DNA from: Dinoroseobacter sp039192165
GTDB taxonomy: Bacteria; Pseudomonadota; Alphaproteobacteria; Rhodobacterales; Rhodobacteraceae
Reading direction: 5' to 3'
Assembly: GCA_039192165.1 (NCBI GenBank)
Contig: JBCCXD010000002.1
Span: forward strand, 62,001-126,000
DNA: 64,000 nt
The stretch's first letter is position 1. Each line of letters opens with the position of its first letter. This document shows positions 34,281 through 43,781 of this stretch, piece after piece. A program made the translations under genes and the position numbers. Below the pieces are notes generated by a model. It saw only the letters and a list, made by a program, of their open reading frames with translations. It was not told where the DNA came from and made no database searches.

Positions 34281-34446
34281 GTCTCACCTACGCCTGCCAA
34301 AACCAGTCGGCAGTGGCTTGTATTGCTGCGGTCGCGCTCTGATTTCTCCAACCGGTCATTGGGCTTTTGACAGGCAAACTGATGCGCTCAGGCGACCGGG
34401 GACCCAGTCGCCTTATGCCAGATCGTATTCCACGTTGGAGTGGAGT

Positions 34447-35355
34447 TCAGCCGCTCACCCGCTGGTTCCCATAGTCGAAACTATCGGCGGGGCCGTTTTG
34501 CGCATTTGCTGCATATAACCTGTGCATCAGGTCCAGCTGACCACTGGTTTCCGTTTTCGCGTAGATCGACGTCAGATGCGACCGGACAGTGCAGAGTCTT
34601 ATCTGCAGTTGGGTCGCAATTTGTTTCGGAAGCAAACCTTGCGACAGGAGCACGCAAACTCGGAATTCCGACCGGCTCAGAGAACAGGGATTGTGCGCCC
34701 CAAGGATATCGTAACTTGTCGGGCACTGTCGTGCACTGCCGCGGCCCCAGGAATAGCGTGCAATCATCCGGTGAAACGTTCCGCTTCGCCGTGCGCACCA
34801 GTTGCGCGATACTTCTGGAGCCAGCGAGACGAGCAGGTTTTCGTTCATTTCCAGCAATCGGTTCCCGAACTGGAATTCCAGAATATCGAGTAGTGGGCCC
34901 TGCCGCTGCAGAACAACGATGGCGACATCCGCCAGTCCCTCAACCTCAAGGCGCTCTTCTATATGAGCCAGTCGCGCAGGGTCATCTTCAGCGTGCATTC
35001 TTGAGAAGCTCCAGACCGTACCAACTGCAGCATCGTTTCGGTGGTCTGCCAGAAGCTGGGCTGCATGGCTTTTGGTCTGAACGGTGTGGGTCGAGCGCCC
35101 GGGAACCGCCTCGCACACGGTCCGCCATGCCGCCTTGTCTCCCTCGTATCGAAGCAGCCGCGCCGAAGACGCATCGAGAAGAGCAGCGAAATCTGACAGC
35201 ACAGGCGCAAGATCTGGCTCGCCTTGCAGCGCACGGGCCCAGCTTGCAGCGATTGAAATTGTCCGGGTCATCCTGGTCTGGGGAGCGTCGGCTGACGCAG
35301 AGGCCTGTCCAGGATCGCCGCCTGCAGCTACGGTGGCTTTGTTACTCATAATCAT
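34447..35355 (-). CDS. LuxR-type helix-turn-helix regulator
   Basis: A 302-residue protein with a C-terminal LuxR/GerE DNA-binding domain (LSRSEFRVCVLLSQGLLPKQIATQLQIRLCTVRSHLTSIYAKT). The N-terminal 200 residues show no autoinducer-binding signature I can recognise. The HTH is slightly divergent in its recognition helix. I chose the ATG at 35355, with AAGGCG upstream. It is divergent from the tad pilus genes across an AT-rich gap, so control of the pilus is possible but not shown. Confidence 0.8.
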   Translation of the reverse strand: MIMSNKATVAAGGDPGQASASADAPQTRMTRTISIAASWARALQGEPDLAPVLSDFAALLDASSARLLRYEGDKAAWRTVCEAVPGRSTHTVQTKSHAAQLLADHRNDAAVGTVWSFSRMHAEDDPARLAHIEERLEVEGLADVAIVVLQRQGPLLDILEFQFGNRLLEMNENLLVSLAPEVSRNWCARRSGTFHRMIARYSWGRGSARQCPTSYDILGAHNPCSLSRSEFRVCVLLSQGLLPKQIATQLQIRLCTVRSHLTSIYAKTETSGQLDLMHRLYAANAQNGPADSFDYGNQRVSG

Positions 35356-35361
35356 TATCAA

Positions 35362-35842
35362 ATCGCCTTTTAAAAGCCTGCCCGTGATGTGGGCTTAACT
35401 ATCCACACCTGCCGCTATTATCGGGCATCCCCATCGTGTGTAAAAAAAAGATACTTCCAATAATTCTTATATAGCAATGATTTTGTTGAATTTTTTGGAT
35501 TTGAGGGTTTTTTGAGATCGGCAAAAACAGCCTAAACTGTTCATAAATCAGCAATAATTCGCCTTTGTCCTGTGGATTGTTTTTAAAGCTTGCACCCCAA
35601 AACCATGATTCGTGCTCGAATCGGGGCTATCTGGGGCAAAACTAAGGCGCAGATTGCCAAATTCTGGCCAAAATCGCCGTTTTCTACACCCTCAGGTTGT
35701 ATTCTTGCGAGCTATGGCGGAAGCGCGGGGTTGGAGCTGCCGATACACTTTTCTTGTCTCCCGACTTGTGTGGGACCGGAGTGGGGGTGTTCAACCTCGG
35801 TTCTGAGTAAACATTGAAATCCCTAATGGAGGGTTAAGAGTA
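35362..35842. other. AT-rich intergenic region between LuxR-type gene and flp
   Basis: About 480 bp without a supportable gene. The part at 35441-35590 is strongly AT-rich (runs of A and T, such as TAAAAAAAAGATAC and GAATTTTTTGGATTTG), unlike the rest of the window. A good ribosome site, GGAGGGTTAAGAG, lies at the right end before flp. The region should hold the promoters of both genes and is a plausible nucleoid-protein or silencer target. Confidence 0.6.
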
Positions 35843-36043
35843 ATGGCACTTAAGCTTCTCAAGCGTGCAAAGCACTTCATCAAAGACGACTGCGGCGCAG
35901 CCATGGTCGAGTACGGCGTGGCTCTTCTGGTAGTCACCGCGGTTGGCACAGTTCTGATGACCAACCTCGGCGGCGAAGTCGAAGAAAACGTGCAGGCAGC
36001 TTGTACCGGTCTCAACGACAACGTTGCGTGCGCCACTCAGTAA
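35843..36043 (+). CDS. flp: Flp family type IVb pilin
   Basis: A 66-residue prepilin with the class III signal CGAAMVEYGVALLVVTAVGTVL: cleavage would follow Gly 18, with Glu and Tyr at the conserved positions 5 and 6 of the mature chain. The hydrophobic helix is followed by a short polar tail with two Cys (AACTGLNDNVACATQ). Flp is the structural subunit of Tad adhesion pili. No prepilin peptidase gene lies in this locus. GGAGGG lies upstream of the start. Confidence 0.93.
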   Translation: MALKLLKRAKHFIKDDCGAAMVEYGVALLVVTAVGTVLMTNLGGEVEENVQAACTGLNDNVACATQ

Positions 36044-36182
36044 CTCACATCGCGGGCTGTAACCCCAGCCGCAATCGATGTGAGATTTTAAGACCAGCTT
36101 GCGCGCGCGTGTTTGTGCGCAAGCTGCCCCATCGGACCAAATTCGATCCGATAAACCGTGGCCAGTCAGTTGAGGGCGTCAA

Positions 36183-36986
36183 ATGCGTATGAAATCATTC
36201 TTGGTAACCATTCTCGGCGTTGCTGTTGCGGGTGGCGCGGTCTTTTTTGCAAAAGCGTATTTAGTGAAGGAAACTGATGTCGCTGCGCAGACCTCAGGAC
36301 CGGAAATGGTCGAGGTGCTCGTTGTGCGTGCGGATGTTCCTTATGGTGAGGCGATTGCCGCTTCGCATGTAGCCACGCAGTCTTGGCCCAAAAATGCCGT
36401 CCCGGCGGGTGTATTCACAGACCGCGCTGATGTTCTTCCTGCTTCTGGCGGGGAGCCGCGTCGTGCGCGGGGCAAGCTCTTTAAAGGAGAGCTTCTTCTG
36501 CAGGCGAAGCTTTCTGATTTCGGTGAGACGGTCACGCTTGTTCAGAAACTCGGACCAAACAAACGCGCCGTTGCGATCCGCGTGGACGCGGTTACTGCCG
36601 TGGGTGGTTTTGTGACCCCGGGTGACCACGTCGATCTTGTCCTGACGCGTGGTAACGAAGCGGACCTGCGCACCGTTACCATTCTTCAGAACGTGAAGGT
36701 GATCGGTGTCGACCAGGTGTCGGCAGAAAATCAGGATGCGCCGACGGTGGCGCGTACTGTGACTCTGGAAGTTTCGCCGGACGAAAGTCAGAAGATCGCT
36801 TTGGCCCAAAGTGCCGGAAAGCTCAGCCTGACATTGCGCACGCTGGACTCTGTGGTCGATGAACCAATGGCGATGATCCGTTTGCGGGACATTCTTAACG
36901 AAGAAGGCCCCGTTAACGCACCGGAGATCAAATCCGTTGTGACCGTGCGCCGTGGTGCGGACGTCCAGGAAGTTGAAGTCAACTGA
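36183..36986 (+). CDS. cpaB: Flp pilus assembly protein CpaB/RcpC
   Basis: A 267-residue protein with an N-terminal membrane anchor (SFLVTILGVAVAGGAVFFAKAYL) and SAF/beta-clip domain sequence (VRADVPYGEAIAASHVATQSWP), then the RcpC region KRAVAIRVDAVTAVGGFVTPGDHVDLVL. CpaB/RcpC sits in the periplasm and is thought to work with the secretin channel. In most loci the secretin gene (cpaC/rcpA) follows; here the next gene is cpaE after only 115 bp. Confidence 0.94.
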   Translation: MRMKSFLVTILGVAVAGGAVFFAKAYLVKETDVAAQTSGPEMVEVLVVRADVPYGEAIAASHVATQSWPKNAVPAGVFTDRADVLPASGGEPRRARGKLFKGELLLQAKLSDFGETVTLVQKLGPNKRAVAIRVDAVTAVGGFVTPGDHVDLVLTRGNEADLRTVTILQNVKVIGVDQVSAENQDAPTVARTVTLEVSPDESQKIALAQSAGKLSLTLRTLDSVVDEPMAMIRLRDILNEEGPVNAPEIKSVVTVRRGADVQEVEVN

Positions 36987-37101
36987 ACCAGCCACCAAGG
37001 CTTGGCCAAGTGAAAGTCGTAATGCGTAACGCCGCGCGCCTTAGCGGGTGCACAAGACAGGTCTGTTTGCCTGAAAGACGCGGCGAAATCGGAGAGTTCG
37101 A

Positions 37102-38319
37102 ATGAACATGTTTGCCCGAGAGATGGACTCGACCACGCAGACGTCGGTTCTCGTGTTGTCCCGAAACTCCAAGCTGGTGGATGCCATCGAACGCGCCCTG
37201 ATCCAGTCTTCTGATCTTGCTGTCGCGTCCGAAACGCTCTCATTGGCCGAGATCGGAGAGGCCGGAGGTCTCTTTCTGACAAATCGGGTCATTGTGTTTG
37301 AGGCCAACCCCGAAGACGAACTGGAACTGCATCGTCTCAAAGATATCCTGTCCGCACGCTCTGAGGAAAATCTCGTCGTCGCGCTGACAAAGAACGACTT
37401 GTCGCTACAGAAAGCGCGCGACCTTCTGGATGCCGGGGTCGATCATGTATTGCCGTTTTCAATCAAGGGCGAAAAGTTTCGGGAACTACTGAAAAAGGAA
37501 TTGGGGGCGGCTCCGCCTCCTGCGCAGGCAGCTGACTCCGCGACGCGCGGCTCTGTAATCGCTGTGACGAAGTCCCGGGGCGGGGTTGGAGCAACTACGG
37601 TTGCAGTAAACCTCGCCCTGGGATTAGCGAACTTGCCGGGAAAGCCGCGCGTCGCTCTGGTCGATCTTGATATGCAGTTCGGCAATGCGGGCGTATTTCT
37701 CGATCTGGAAGACAACGGTGGCATGCAGCAATTGTCGGAAGCGACCGAACTTCCGGATGCGCATTTCTTGAAAGGGATCATGCAGCGCCATGACTCAGGT
37801 CTGGAAGTCCTGTGTGCACCGGCCTCCATCATGCCGTTGCAATCCCTGACAACAGAAATGGTCGATCATCTTATCGGTCTGCTCCGTGCCGAGTACGCCT
37901 ACGTCGTTTTTGACTTGCCACAGGCTCTTGTGGACTGGGTAGAGCCTGTTTTGTCCAGTGCCTCGCGACTTGAAGTGGTTATGGACACCAGCGTTCCATG
38001 TGTGCGCCAGGTACGCCGACTGCTCGACTTCCTGGAATACGAGCACTTTCGGCCGCGCGTCGAACTGATTGTGAACCGTGAGCGCAAGCCGCTCCTGCGC
38101 TCTGAAAGCCTCAAACAGGCACAGGCCATTTTGGGGCGCGATATCGAACACTGGCTGCCCGACGCGCCGGATATTGCGCGTCGCGCGGTCGATCTTGGTC
38201 GCCCCGCAGTCGCCTCCAAACCCGGCAGCGGGCTCGGCCGAAGTCTTCTGCGCGTGGCCAAGACGGTTCAGCAAAATGCACCACAGACAGTGATTACGAG
38301 TAACGAGGAGAGGGCGTGA
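37102..38319 (+). CDS. cpaE: Tad pilus localisation ATPase CpaE/TadZ
   Basis: A 405-residue protein with an N-terminal receiver-like domain (VLVLSRNSKLVDAIERAL, residues 15-130) lacking obvious phosphorylation sites and a C-terminal MinD/ParA-type ATPase with the deviant Walker A SRGGVGATTVAVNLA and VALVDLDMQFGNAGVFLDL. CpaE localises the assembly machine to the pole in Caulobacter. The ATG at 37102 has GGAGAG upstream; an internal ATG at 37108 is an alternative. Its stop overlaps the cpaF start by one base. Confidence 0.94.
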   Translation: MNMFAREMDSTTQTSVLVLSRNSKLVDAIERALIQSSDLAVASETLSLAEIGEAGGLFLTNRVIVFEANPEDELELHRLKDILSARSEENLVVALTKNDLSLQKARDLLDAGVDHVLPFSIKGEKFRELLKKELGAAPPPAQAADSATRGSVIAVTKSRGGVGATTVAVNLALGLANLPGKPRVALVDLDMQFGNAGVFLDLEDNGGMQQLSEATELPDAHFLKGIMQRHDSGLEVLCAPASIMPLQSLTTEMVDHLIGLLRAEYAYVVFDLPQALVDWVEPVLSSASRLEVVMDTSVPCVRQVRRLLDFLEYEHFRPRVELIVNRERKPLLRSESLKQAQAILGRDIEHWLPDAPDIARRAVDLGRPAVASKPGSGLGRSLLRVAKTVQQNAPQTVITSNEERA

Positions 38320-39707
38320 TGTTCAGGGACTTTAAAAACCGCTCCAAAGAGGATGCTTCGAACGTATTGCCGCTCAAGACTGTCGAGCCGGCGCATCCGG
38401 CTGCTGATCACCGCATCAAGATCGATCGAGCATTGCAGGATCATCTTGAGCTGAAAAGCCGAATGCATGAAGCGCTTCTCGACCGGTTGAACCTGTCAAT
38501 GATTGACAAGGTCGAACAGGCTGAACTGCGCCGCCAGATTGCAGCGCTTGTGTCGCAAATGCTGGAAGCCGAAAACACACCGATCCGGTCGGATGCCTTC
38601 CAGGAGCTTGTGGACGAGCTGATCGACGAGGTGCTTGGTCTCGGTCCGCTCGAGCCGCTTCTTGCGGACCCGACAGTGAACGATATTCTCGTGAATTCCC
38701 ATAAGCAGGTCTATGTCGAACGCCACGGTGTTCTGGAAGCGACCGGCGTGCGGTTTCGCAATGAACGTCATCTGTTGCGCATCATTGACCGGATCGTGTC
38801 GCGGGTTGGTCGGCGGATTGACGAGTCCCAGCCGTGGGTCGACGCGCGCCTCGAAGACGGCAGCCGCGTCAATGCAATCATTAGGCCCTGTTCGGTCGAC
38901 GGACCTGCTTTGTCCATCCGAAAGTTTGCCCGCAATCCTTTCACGCTGGAAAGCCTTGTGGACCAGGGCACGATGACCGCGAAAGCCGCGGTGCTGCTCG
39001 AAGCCCTGGTGAGCGCGCGCATGAACGTACTTATTTCCGGTGGTACGGGGTCGGGTAAGACGACCTTGCTCAATGCAATGTCGTCCAAGATTGATGGCCG
39101 GGAACGTATCGTCACGATTGAGGACGCCGCCGAATTGCAAATGCAGCAGGAGCATGTTGTTCGGCTGGAGACACGTCCGGCCAATATCGAAGGCAGTGGC
39201 GCAATCTCTCAACGTGATCTGGTGCGCAACGCGCTGCGGATGCGCCCCGACCGCATCATCGTAGGCGAGGTACGCGGCCCTGAGTGTTTTGACATGTTGC
39301 AGGCGATGAATACTGGCCATGACGGATCTATGACCACTGTGCATGCCAACACGGCGCGTGATGCCCTGGGGCGTCTGGAACAGATGGTGACGATGATGGG
39401 GTCGGACCTGCCGGCGCGCACCATCCGCAGTCAGATCGCGGCTGGTATTCATATTGTCGTGCAACTCAGCCGGCTGAGCGATGGCAAGCGGCGCATCATG
39501 AGCATCTCTGAGATCACCGGAATGGAGGGCGACGTTGTCACCATGCAGGACATTATGGTGTTCCGTCGCACAGGCCGGAGCGAGACTGGCGAGATCCTCG
39601 GCCAGAACCACGTGACTGGTATTCGCCCCCGCTGCGCAGGGCATCTTTCCTCGGCCGGTGTGGATCTACCCCCGGATATTTTCCAGCGAGACGAGGTGCT
39701 GGCATGA
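38319..39707 (+). CDS. cpaF: Tad pilus secretion ATPase CpaF/TadA
   Basis: A 462-residue hexameric ATPase of the type II/IV secretion superfamily that drives pilus extension and retraction. The N-domain carries LGLGPLEPLLADPTVNDILVN; Walker A is ISGGTGSGKTTLLNAMS; the Asp box is IEDAAELQM; the His/Walker B region is RMRPDRIIVGEVRG. The start is the ATG at 38319 after GGAGAGGG, overlapping the cpaE stop (GTGATG). It shares 4 bases with tadB. Confidence 0.96.
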   Translation: MFRDFKNRSKEDASNVLPLKTVEPAHPAADHRIKIDRALQDHLELKSRMHEALLDRLNLSMIDKVEQAELRRQIAALVSQMLEAENTPIRSDAFQELVDELIDEVLGLGPLEPLLADPTVNDILVNSHKQVYVERHGVLEATGVRFRNERHLLRIIDRIVSRVGRRIDESQPWVDARLEDGSRVNAIIRPCSVDGPALSIRKFARNPFTLESLVDQGTMTAKAAVLLEALVSARMNVLISGGTGSGKTTLLNAMSSKIDGRERIVTIEDAAELQMQQEHVVRLETRPANIEGSGAISQRDLVRNALRMRPDRIIVGEVRGPECFDMLQAMNTGHDGSMTTVHANTARDALGRLEQMVTMMGSDLPARTIRSQIAAGIHIVVQLSRLSDGKRRIMSISEITGMEGDVVTMQDIMVFRRTGRSETGEILGQNHVTGIRPRCAGHLSSAGVDLPPDIFQRDEVLA

Positions 39708-40675
39708 TCCTCGAGTTTGAAACTCAATCGGCCACCACGATTTTCTATGTGGCCATGTTTGTCGGCGCTTTACTTGTCTTTGAAGGCTTGCGCCATCTTC
39801 TGTCGCCTAACGAGACCGAGGCAGAAGCGCGCAACCGTCGTATGTCGATGCTGCGCAGCGGCAAAAGCCCGGAAGAGACCTATTCGCTTCTTTTGAAGGA
39901 TGCAGGCAATGCCAAGCGCGGATCGCGCTTTTCGCCCCCTGCGCTGTCCAGCACGTTGAAACAGGCCGGATTCCGGTATGGCATTCCGGCCTTTCTCGTA
40001 CTCAGCGCTGCGTTCGGGGTTGTTGTCTATCTTGTGGCGCAACTGCGGTTCGAGTCGCAGCCAGCGCTTATTCTTTCGATTTCCTGTGCATTGGCTTTCC
40101 CATTCCTCTTTGTGCATGAGGCGCGCCGCCGTCGGCACGAAAAGCTCGAACGTCAATTGCCGGAGGCGCTTGACCAGATGGCGCGCGGCCTGAAAGTGGG
40201 GCATCCGCTCAATGTAACCGTGTCCAACGTGGCCTCCGAAATGCCGGATCCGGTGGGCACCGAGTTCGGCCTTATCGAGGATCAGATTGCGTTCGGAGAC
40301 GAGCTGGTTTCTGCCTTTGACGATTTTGCCGAGAGAACTGGCTCTGACGATGCCCGCTACATGGCGGTCTGTGTCGGCATTCAGCACGGTACAGGCGGTA
40401 ACCTCGCCCGCGTTTTGCAAGTTCTGGCCAAGGTCATGCGGGACCGCGCGACCATGCGCCGGAAAATTTCTGCAATTTCCGCCGAAGGTCGCCTGAGCGC
40501 GTTTATCCTGTCGGTGTTGCCCATCGGGATCTTCCTGTCGGTGCATACAACCGCGCCGACATTCTACGGCGATGTCTGGCATGAGCCTCTGTTCCACAAG
40601 GCGGCAATCCTTTGCGTGTCCCTGGTCCTGTTACAGGCATTCGTTCTCTACCGCCTCGTCAACTTTAAGTTCTGA
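39704..40675 (+). CDS. tadB: Tad pilus inner membrane platform protein TadB
   Basis: A 323-residue membrane protein with the type II secretion F (T2SSF) domain: RQLPEALDQMARGLKVGHPL, FGDELVSAFDDFAERTGSDDA and several membrane segments at the N- and C-termini. With TadC it forms the inner membrane platform for Flp polymerisation. The ATG overlaps the cpaF stop (ATGA). Confidence 0.94.
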   Translation: MILEFETQSATTIFYVAMFVGALLVFEGLRHLLSPNETEAEARNRRMSMLRSGKSPEETYSLLLKDAGNAKRGSRFSPPALSSTLKQAGFRYGIPAFLVLSAAFGVVVYLVAQLRFESQPALILSISCALAFPFLFVHEARRRRHEKLERQLPEALDQMARGLKVGHPLNVTVSNVASEMPDPVGTEFGLIEDQIAFGDELVSAFDDFAERTGSDDARYMAVCVGIQHGTGGNLARVLQVLAKVMRDRATMRRKISAISAEGRLSAFILSVLPIGIFLSVHTTAPTFYGDVWHEPLFHKAAILCVSLVLLQAFVLYRLVNFKF

Positions 40676-40688
40676 GCAGGAGGATGTG

Positions 40689-41681
40689 ATGGCTGATCTG
40701 ATAACAAAACTTCAGGCTTTCGGATTAACTGAACAAACGCTCGTCCTGCTTGCGCTTGGGCTGGGTGTTTTCATTACTGTGGTTGGCCTGTCTTCTGCCT
40801 TCGCCGGACCTTCCGCCGAGGCGCGCCGGATGAAAGCGGTTGCTTCTCCTGGCATCGTTTCCGGAGCAAATGGTCTGCTGGTACGCCCGAAAGAGCGCGA
40901 TCCGGAGGGGCTGCTCAAAGCCTTTGTCCCGTCCTCTAAGCAAGAGCGGAACCGAACCGCCCGCAAACTCAAACGTGCCGGGATCTACAATCCTGACAGC
41001 GTCTGGAACTATTATCTTGCACGCAGCCTTCTGGGCATCGGCCTGCCGCTGGTCTTCGTCGCGATTGTTTATGCGCCGGGAACGATCCAGGCGTGGTTGC
41101 CGCTGCCCGATGCCCTTCTGACCTTGACGCTTGCGCAAGAGCTTAAGGTCGCGGCCGGCTTGGCCTTTGTCGGCTTCTACGGTCCGTCGTTCTGGCTCCA
41201 TCGCAGGATCAAGGCGCGCAAGACCGCCCTTGAAAATGGGCTACCAAATGCGCTCGACCTGCTTCAGGTGGCGGTCGAAGCCGGGCTCGGATTTGATGCG
41301 GCAATGGACCGTGTTTCCCGCGAGCTGGTTGAGGTCAGCCCTGCGCTGGCGCAGGAGTTTGCCATCATCCAGATGGAAGTGAATGCAGGCAAAGAACGCG
41401 ATCGCGCCTTTACCGACATGGCCGACCGCACAGGCGTCGAGGAAGTGGCCTCATTCACTCATGTGGTGTTGCAGTCCCAGCAGTTCGGGACCAGTGTCGG
41501 AGAGGCGCTGGCGACCTATGCCGACGAAATGCGGATGACCCGGGAATTACGCGCACAGGAACGCGCCAATAAATTGCCTGTACAGATGTCTGGCGTCATG
41601 GCAGCGCTGATGATGCCGACGCTGTTCATGATTACACTTACACCGGTGGTGATCCGCTGGCTGGACGTGTTCGGCGACTAA
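40689..41681 (+). CDS. tadC: Tad pilus inner membrane platform protein TadC
   Basis: A 330-residue T2SSF-domain protein, partner of TadB: LPNALDLLQVAVEAGLGFDAAMDRV, then FTHVVLQSQQFGTSVGEALATYAD and a C-terminal membrane helix (LMMPTLFMITLTPVVIRWL). GGAGG lies 8 bases before the ATG. It ends the locus; the usual tadD/tadG/TPR genes do not follow, and a terminator lies 30 bases after the stop. Confidence 0.94.
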   Translation: MADLITKLQAFGLTEQTLVLLALGLGVFITVVGLSSAFAGPSAEARRMKAVASPGIVSGANGLLVRPKERDPEGLLKAFVPSSKQERNRTARKLKRAGIYNPDSVWNYYLARSLLGIGLPLVFVAIVYAPGTIQAWLPLPDALLTLTLAQELKVAAGLAFVGFYGPSFWLHRRIKARKTALENGLPNALDLLQVAVEAGLGFDAAMDRVSRELVEVSPALAQEFAIIQMEVNAGKERDRAFTDMADRTGVEEVASFTHVVLQSQQFGTSVGEALATYADEMRMTRELRAQERANKLPVQMSGVMAALMMPTLFMITLTPVVIRWLDVFGD

Positions 41682-41711
41682 AACCCGGTTTTTGGCAGCG
41701 ACAGCTCAAAG

Positions 41712-41753
41712 AAAGGGCGCGGGGCTCCTCCGATCCGGCGCCCTTTCTTCTTT
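41712..41753 (+). terminator. Terminator after tadC
   Basis: AAAGGGCGC (41712-41720) pairs perfectly with GCGCCCTTT (41738-41746). The tail runs into the dispersed TTCTTCTTTG element. Confidence 0.8.
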
Positions 41754-41765
41754 GCTTAAATACTC
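41744..41765 (+). repeat. Dispersed element TTCTTCTTTG-N3-AAATACTC, copy 1
   Basis: TTTCTTCTTTG CTT AAATACTC, directly on the 3' side of the tadC terminator stem. Further copies or variants are at 43782, 51049, 55934 and 56094. Confidence 0.7.
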
Positions 41766-41801
41766 AAACGCCTTCAGGGCCGATCGCGCAACGGGTCGCC
41801 A

Positions 41802-43622
41802 TCAGTCCATTGCTTCCAGCTCGTCAATCATGCCCGAGATTATAGACAAACCCTTGTCCCAGAAGGCCGGATCCGAGGCATCCAGACCGAATGGCGCAAG
41901 CATCTCTTTGTGGTGCTTGGAGCCCCCAGCTTTGAGCATGTCGAAATACTTTTCCTGAAACGCGGGATCGCCTTCCTCGTAGACGGCGTAAAGGGCATTC
42001 ACCAGTCCGTCGCCGAACGCATAAGCGTAGACGTAGAAAGGTGAGTGGACGAAATGCGGGATATAGGCCCAGAAGGTCTCGTACCCGTCCATGAATGTGA
42101 ACGCAGGCCCAAGGCTTTCGCCCTGAACCGACATCCAAAGCGCACCGATATCCTCTGGTGTCAGTTCGCCCTCACGCCGTGCATCGTGCAGCTTGCATTC
42201 GAAATCGTAGAAGGCGATCTGGCGTACAACAGTGTTGATCATGTCTTCGACCTTGCCCGCAAGAAGAACCTTGCGTTGGGTGGCATCCTGCGCGCCGTCC
42301 AGAAGCTTTTGAAATGTCAGCATTTCTCCGAAGACGCTGGCGGTTTCGGCCAGTGTCAGAGGGGTTGAACTCAGAAGCTCACCTTGCCCGGCCGCCAGCA
42401 CCTGATGCACGCCGTGTCCCAACTCATGGGCGAGCGTCATCACATCGCGGGGTTTGCCGAGATAGTTCAGCATGACATAGGGATGCACCTCCGACACGGT
42501 CGGGTGCGCGAACGCGCCGGGCGCTTTGCCTGGTTTCACGCCGGCGTCGATCCAGCCCCTGTCGAAGAAGGGCCGCGCGATTTCCGCCATTTCCGGATCG
42601 AAGCCCGCATAGGCCTCGAGCACCATCGATTTCGCCTCGTCCCAGGTCACCAGACGGGTTTCTTCCATCGGCAAGGGCGCATTGCGGTCCCATACTTCCA
42701 TGGTGTCGAGGCCCATCCACTTGGCTTTCAGCTTATAATAGCGGTGGCTGAGCTTCGGATAGGCCGCAACAACCGCGTCGCGCAGCGCCGCGACCACCTC
42801 CGGCTCAACGTGATTTGCGAGGTGTCGCCCGGATTGCGGGGTCGGCAGGCTCCGCCACCGGTCGGTTATCTCTTTTTCTTTGGCGAGTGTGTTGTGAACC
42901 CGTGCAAAGAGTTTGATATTCGCTGTGAAGACACGGGCAAGTTCTCTGGCGGCTGCCTCGCGTTTGGGGCGCTCTGGCTCCGACAGAAAATTCAGGCAGC
43001 CTTCGATATTGTAACTTTCATCTTCGACGGTGAATTCCAGACCGGCGATTGTTTCATCGAACAGTCGGTTCCACGCTGCGGCGCCAACCGTTGAATTGTC
43101 GTGCAGAAATCTTTCCAGCTCCTCGCTGAGCTGATGGGGTTTCATGGCCCGTAAGCGATCGAAAACCGGCTTGTATCGCTTGAGATCGGCGTTCTGTGCA
43201 AAAGCAGCGTCCAGCTGGTCGTCCGGGATACGGTTGATCTCGAGGCTGTAGAACACAAGCGGTGTGGTGAATGCCGTGATCCTGTCCTGGGCATTTGCCA
43301 TGAACTGTGCGCGTTCGGCATCCGTTGTGTTCTGGTAATACCGCAGACCGGCAAAGGACATGATCCGTCCCGCGACAATGTCGATACGTTCGTAGCGCTG
43401 CACGCATTCCAGCAATCCTGCGGCATCAAGATCGCCAAGCTTGCCTTCATAGTCGGCGGCAAAGTCGCGGCAGGCGCCGTCCAGCCACTCCATGTCTCGG
43501 CCAAACTCCGTGGCATCCGGTGCCTTGTAAAGATCGCTCAGGTCCCACTCCGGCAAGTCTCCCAAAGGTGCGGCGCCGGCATCAGTGGCCACGTCGCGGG
43601 CGGGATAGGGCAGGTGGAACAT
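41802..43622 (-). CDS. pepF: M3 family oligoendopeptidase F
   Basis: A 606-residue zinc peptidase. The metal motif HELGHGVH is near residue 398, followed by the third ligand in LAETASVFGEML, and PYVMLNYLGKPRDVMTLAHE and the YVYAYAFGDGLVNALYAVYE end are typical of PepF. It cleaves short peptides in the cytosol. I chose the ATG at 43622, with GGAGGT 6 bases upstream, because the frame upstream reads through low-complexity intergenic DNA. It is convergent with tadC. Confidence 0.94.
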   Translation of the reverse strand: MFHLPYPARDVATDAGAAPLGDLPEWDLSDLYKAPDATEFGRDMEWLDGACRDFAADYEGKLGDLDAAGLLECVQRYERIDIVAGRIMSFAGLRYYQNTTDAERAQFMANAQDRITAFTTPLVFYSLEINRIPDDQLDAAFAQNADLKRYKPVFDRLRAMKPHQLSEELERFLHDNSTVGAAAWNRLFDETIAGLEFTVEDESYNIEGCLNFLSEPERPKREAAARELARVFTANIKLFARVHNTLAKEKEITDRWRSLPTPQSGRHLANHVEPEVVAALRDAVVAAYPKLSHRYYKLKAKWMGLDTMEVWDRNAPLPMEETRLVTWDEAKSMVLEAYAGFDPEMAEIARPFFDRGWIDAGVKPGKAPGAFAHPTVSEVHPYVMLNYLGKPRDVMTLAHELGHGVHQVLAAGQGELLSSTPLTLAETASVFGEMLTFQKLLDGAQDATQRKVLLAGKVEDMINTVVRQIAFYDFECKLHDARREGELTPEDIGALWMSVQGESLGPAFTFMDGYETFWAYIPHFVHSPFYVYAYAFGDGLVNALYAVYEEGDPAFQEKYFDMLKAGGSKHHKEMLAPFGLDASDPAFWDKGLSIISGMIDELEAMD

Positions 43623-43743
43623 TTCGATACCTCCGGTCGTGTGTTCAGCTTGCAGAAGAGGTAAGCCCACGAGGCGGGGAAGGGAAGGGCAGGTTTTCCG
43701 GCGCCGTGCAGGTTTCCGGGGTTTTTTGAAACGGATGCGGCCT

Positions 43744-43781
43744 GGGGGCGCTGCCCCCGTCGGCCTTTGGCCGCCTCCCCC
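43744..43781. repeat. GC-rich double hairpin between pepF and the ligase gene
   Basis: GGGGGC and GCCCCC (43744-43758) form one hairpin, CGGCC-TTT-GGCCG (43761-43773) a second, and CCCCC at 43777-43781 can alternatively pair with the first arm. It is an extragenic palindromic element, downstream of the ligase on the minus strand, and abuts a copy of the dispersed motif. Confidence 0.6.

Noticed and set aside
38496..39644. 382-codon minus-strand frame opposite cpaF
   Set aside because: Shadow of the conserved ATPase gene; the protein sequence is His/Arg-rich with no family motif.
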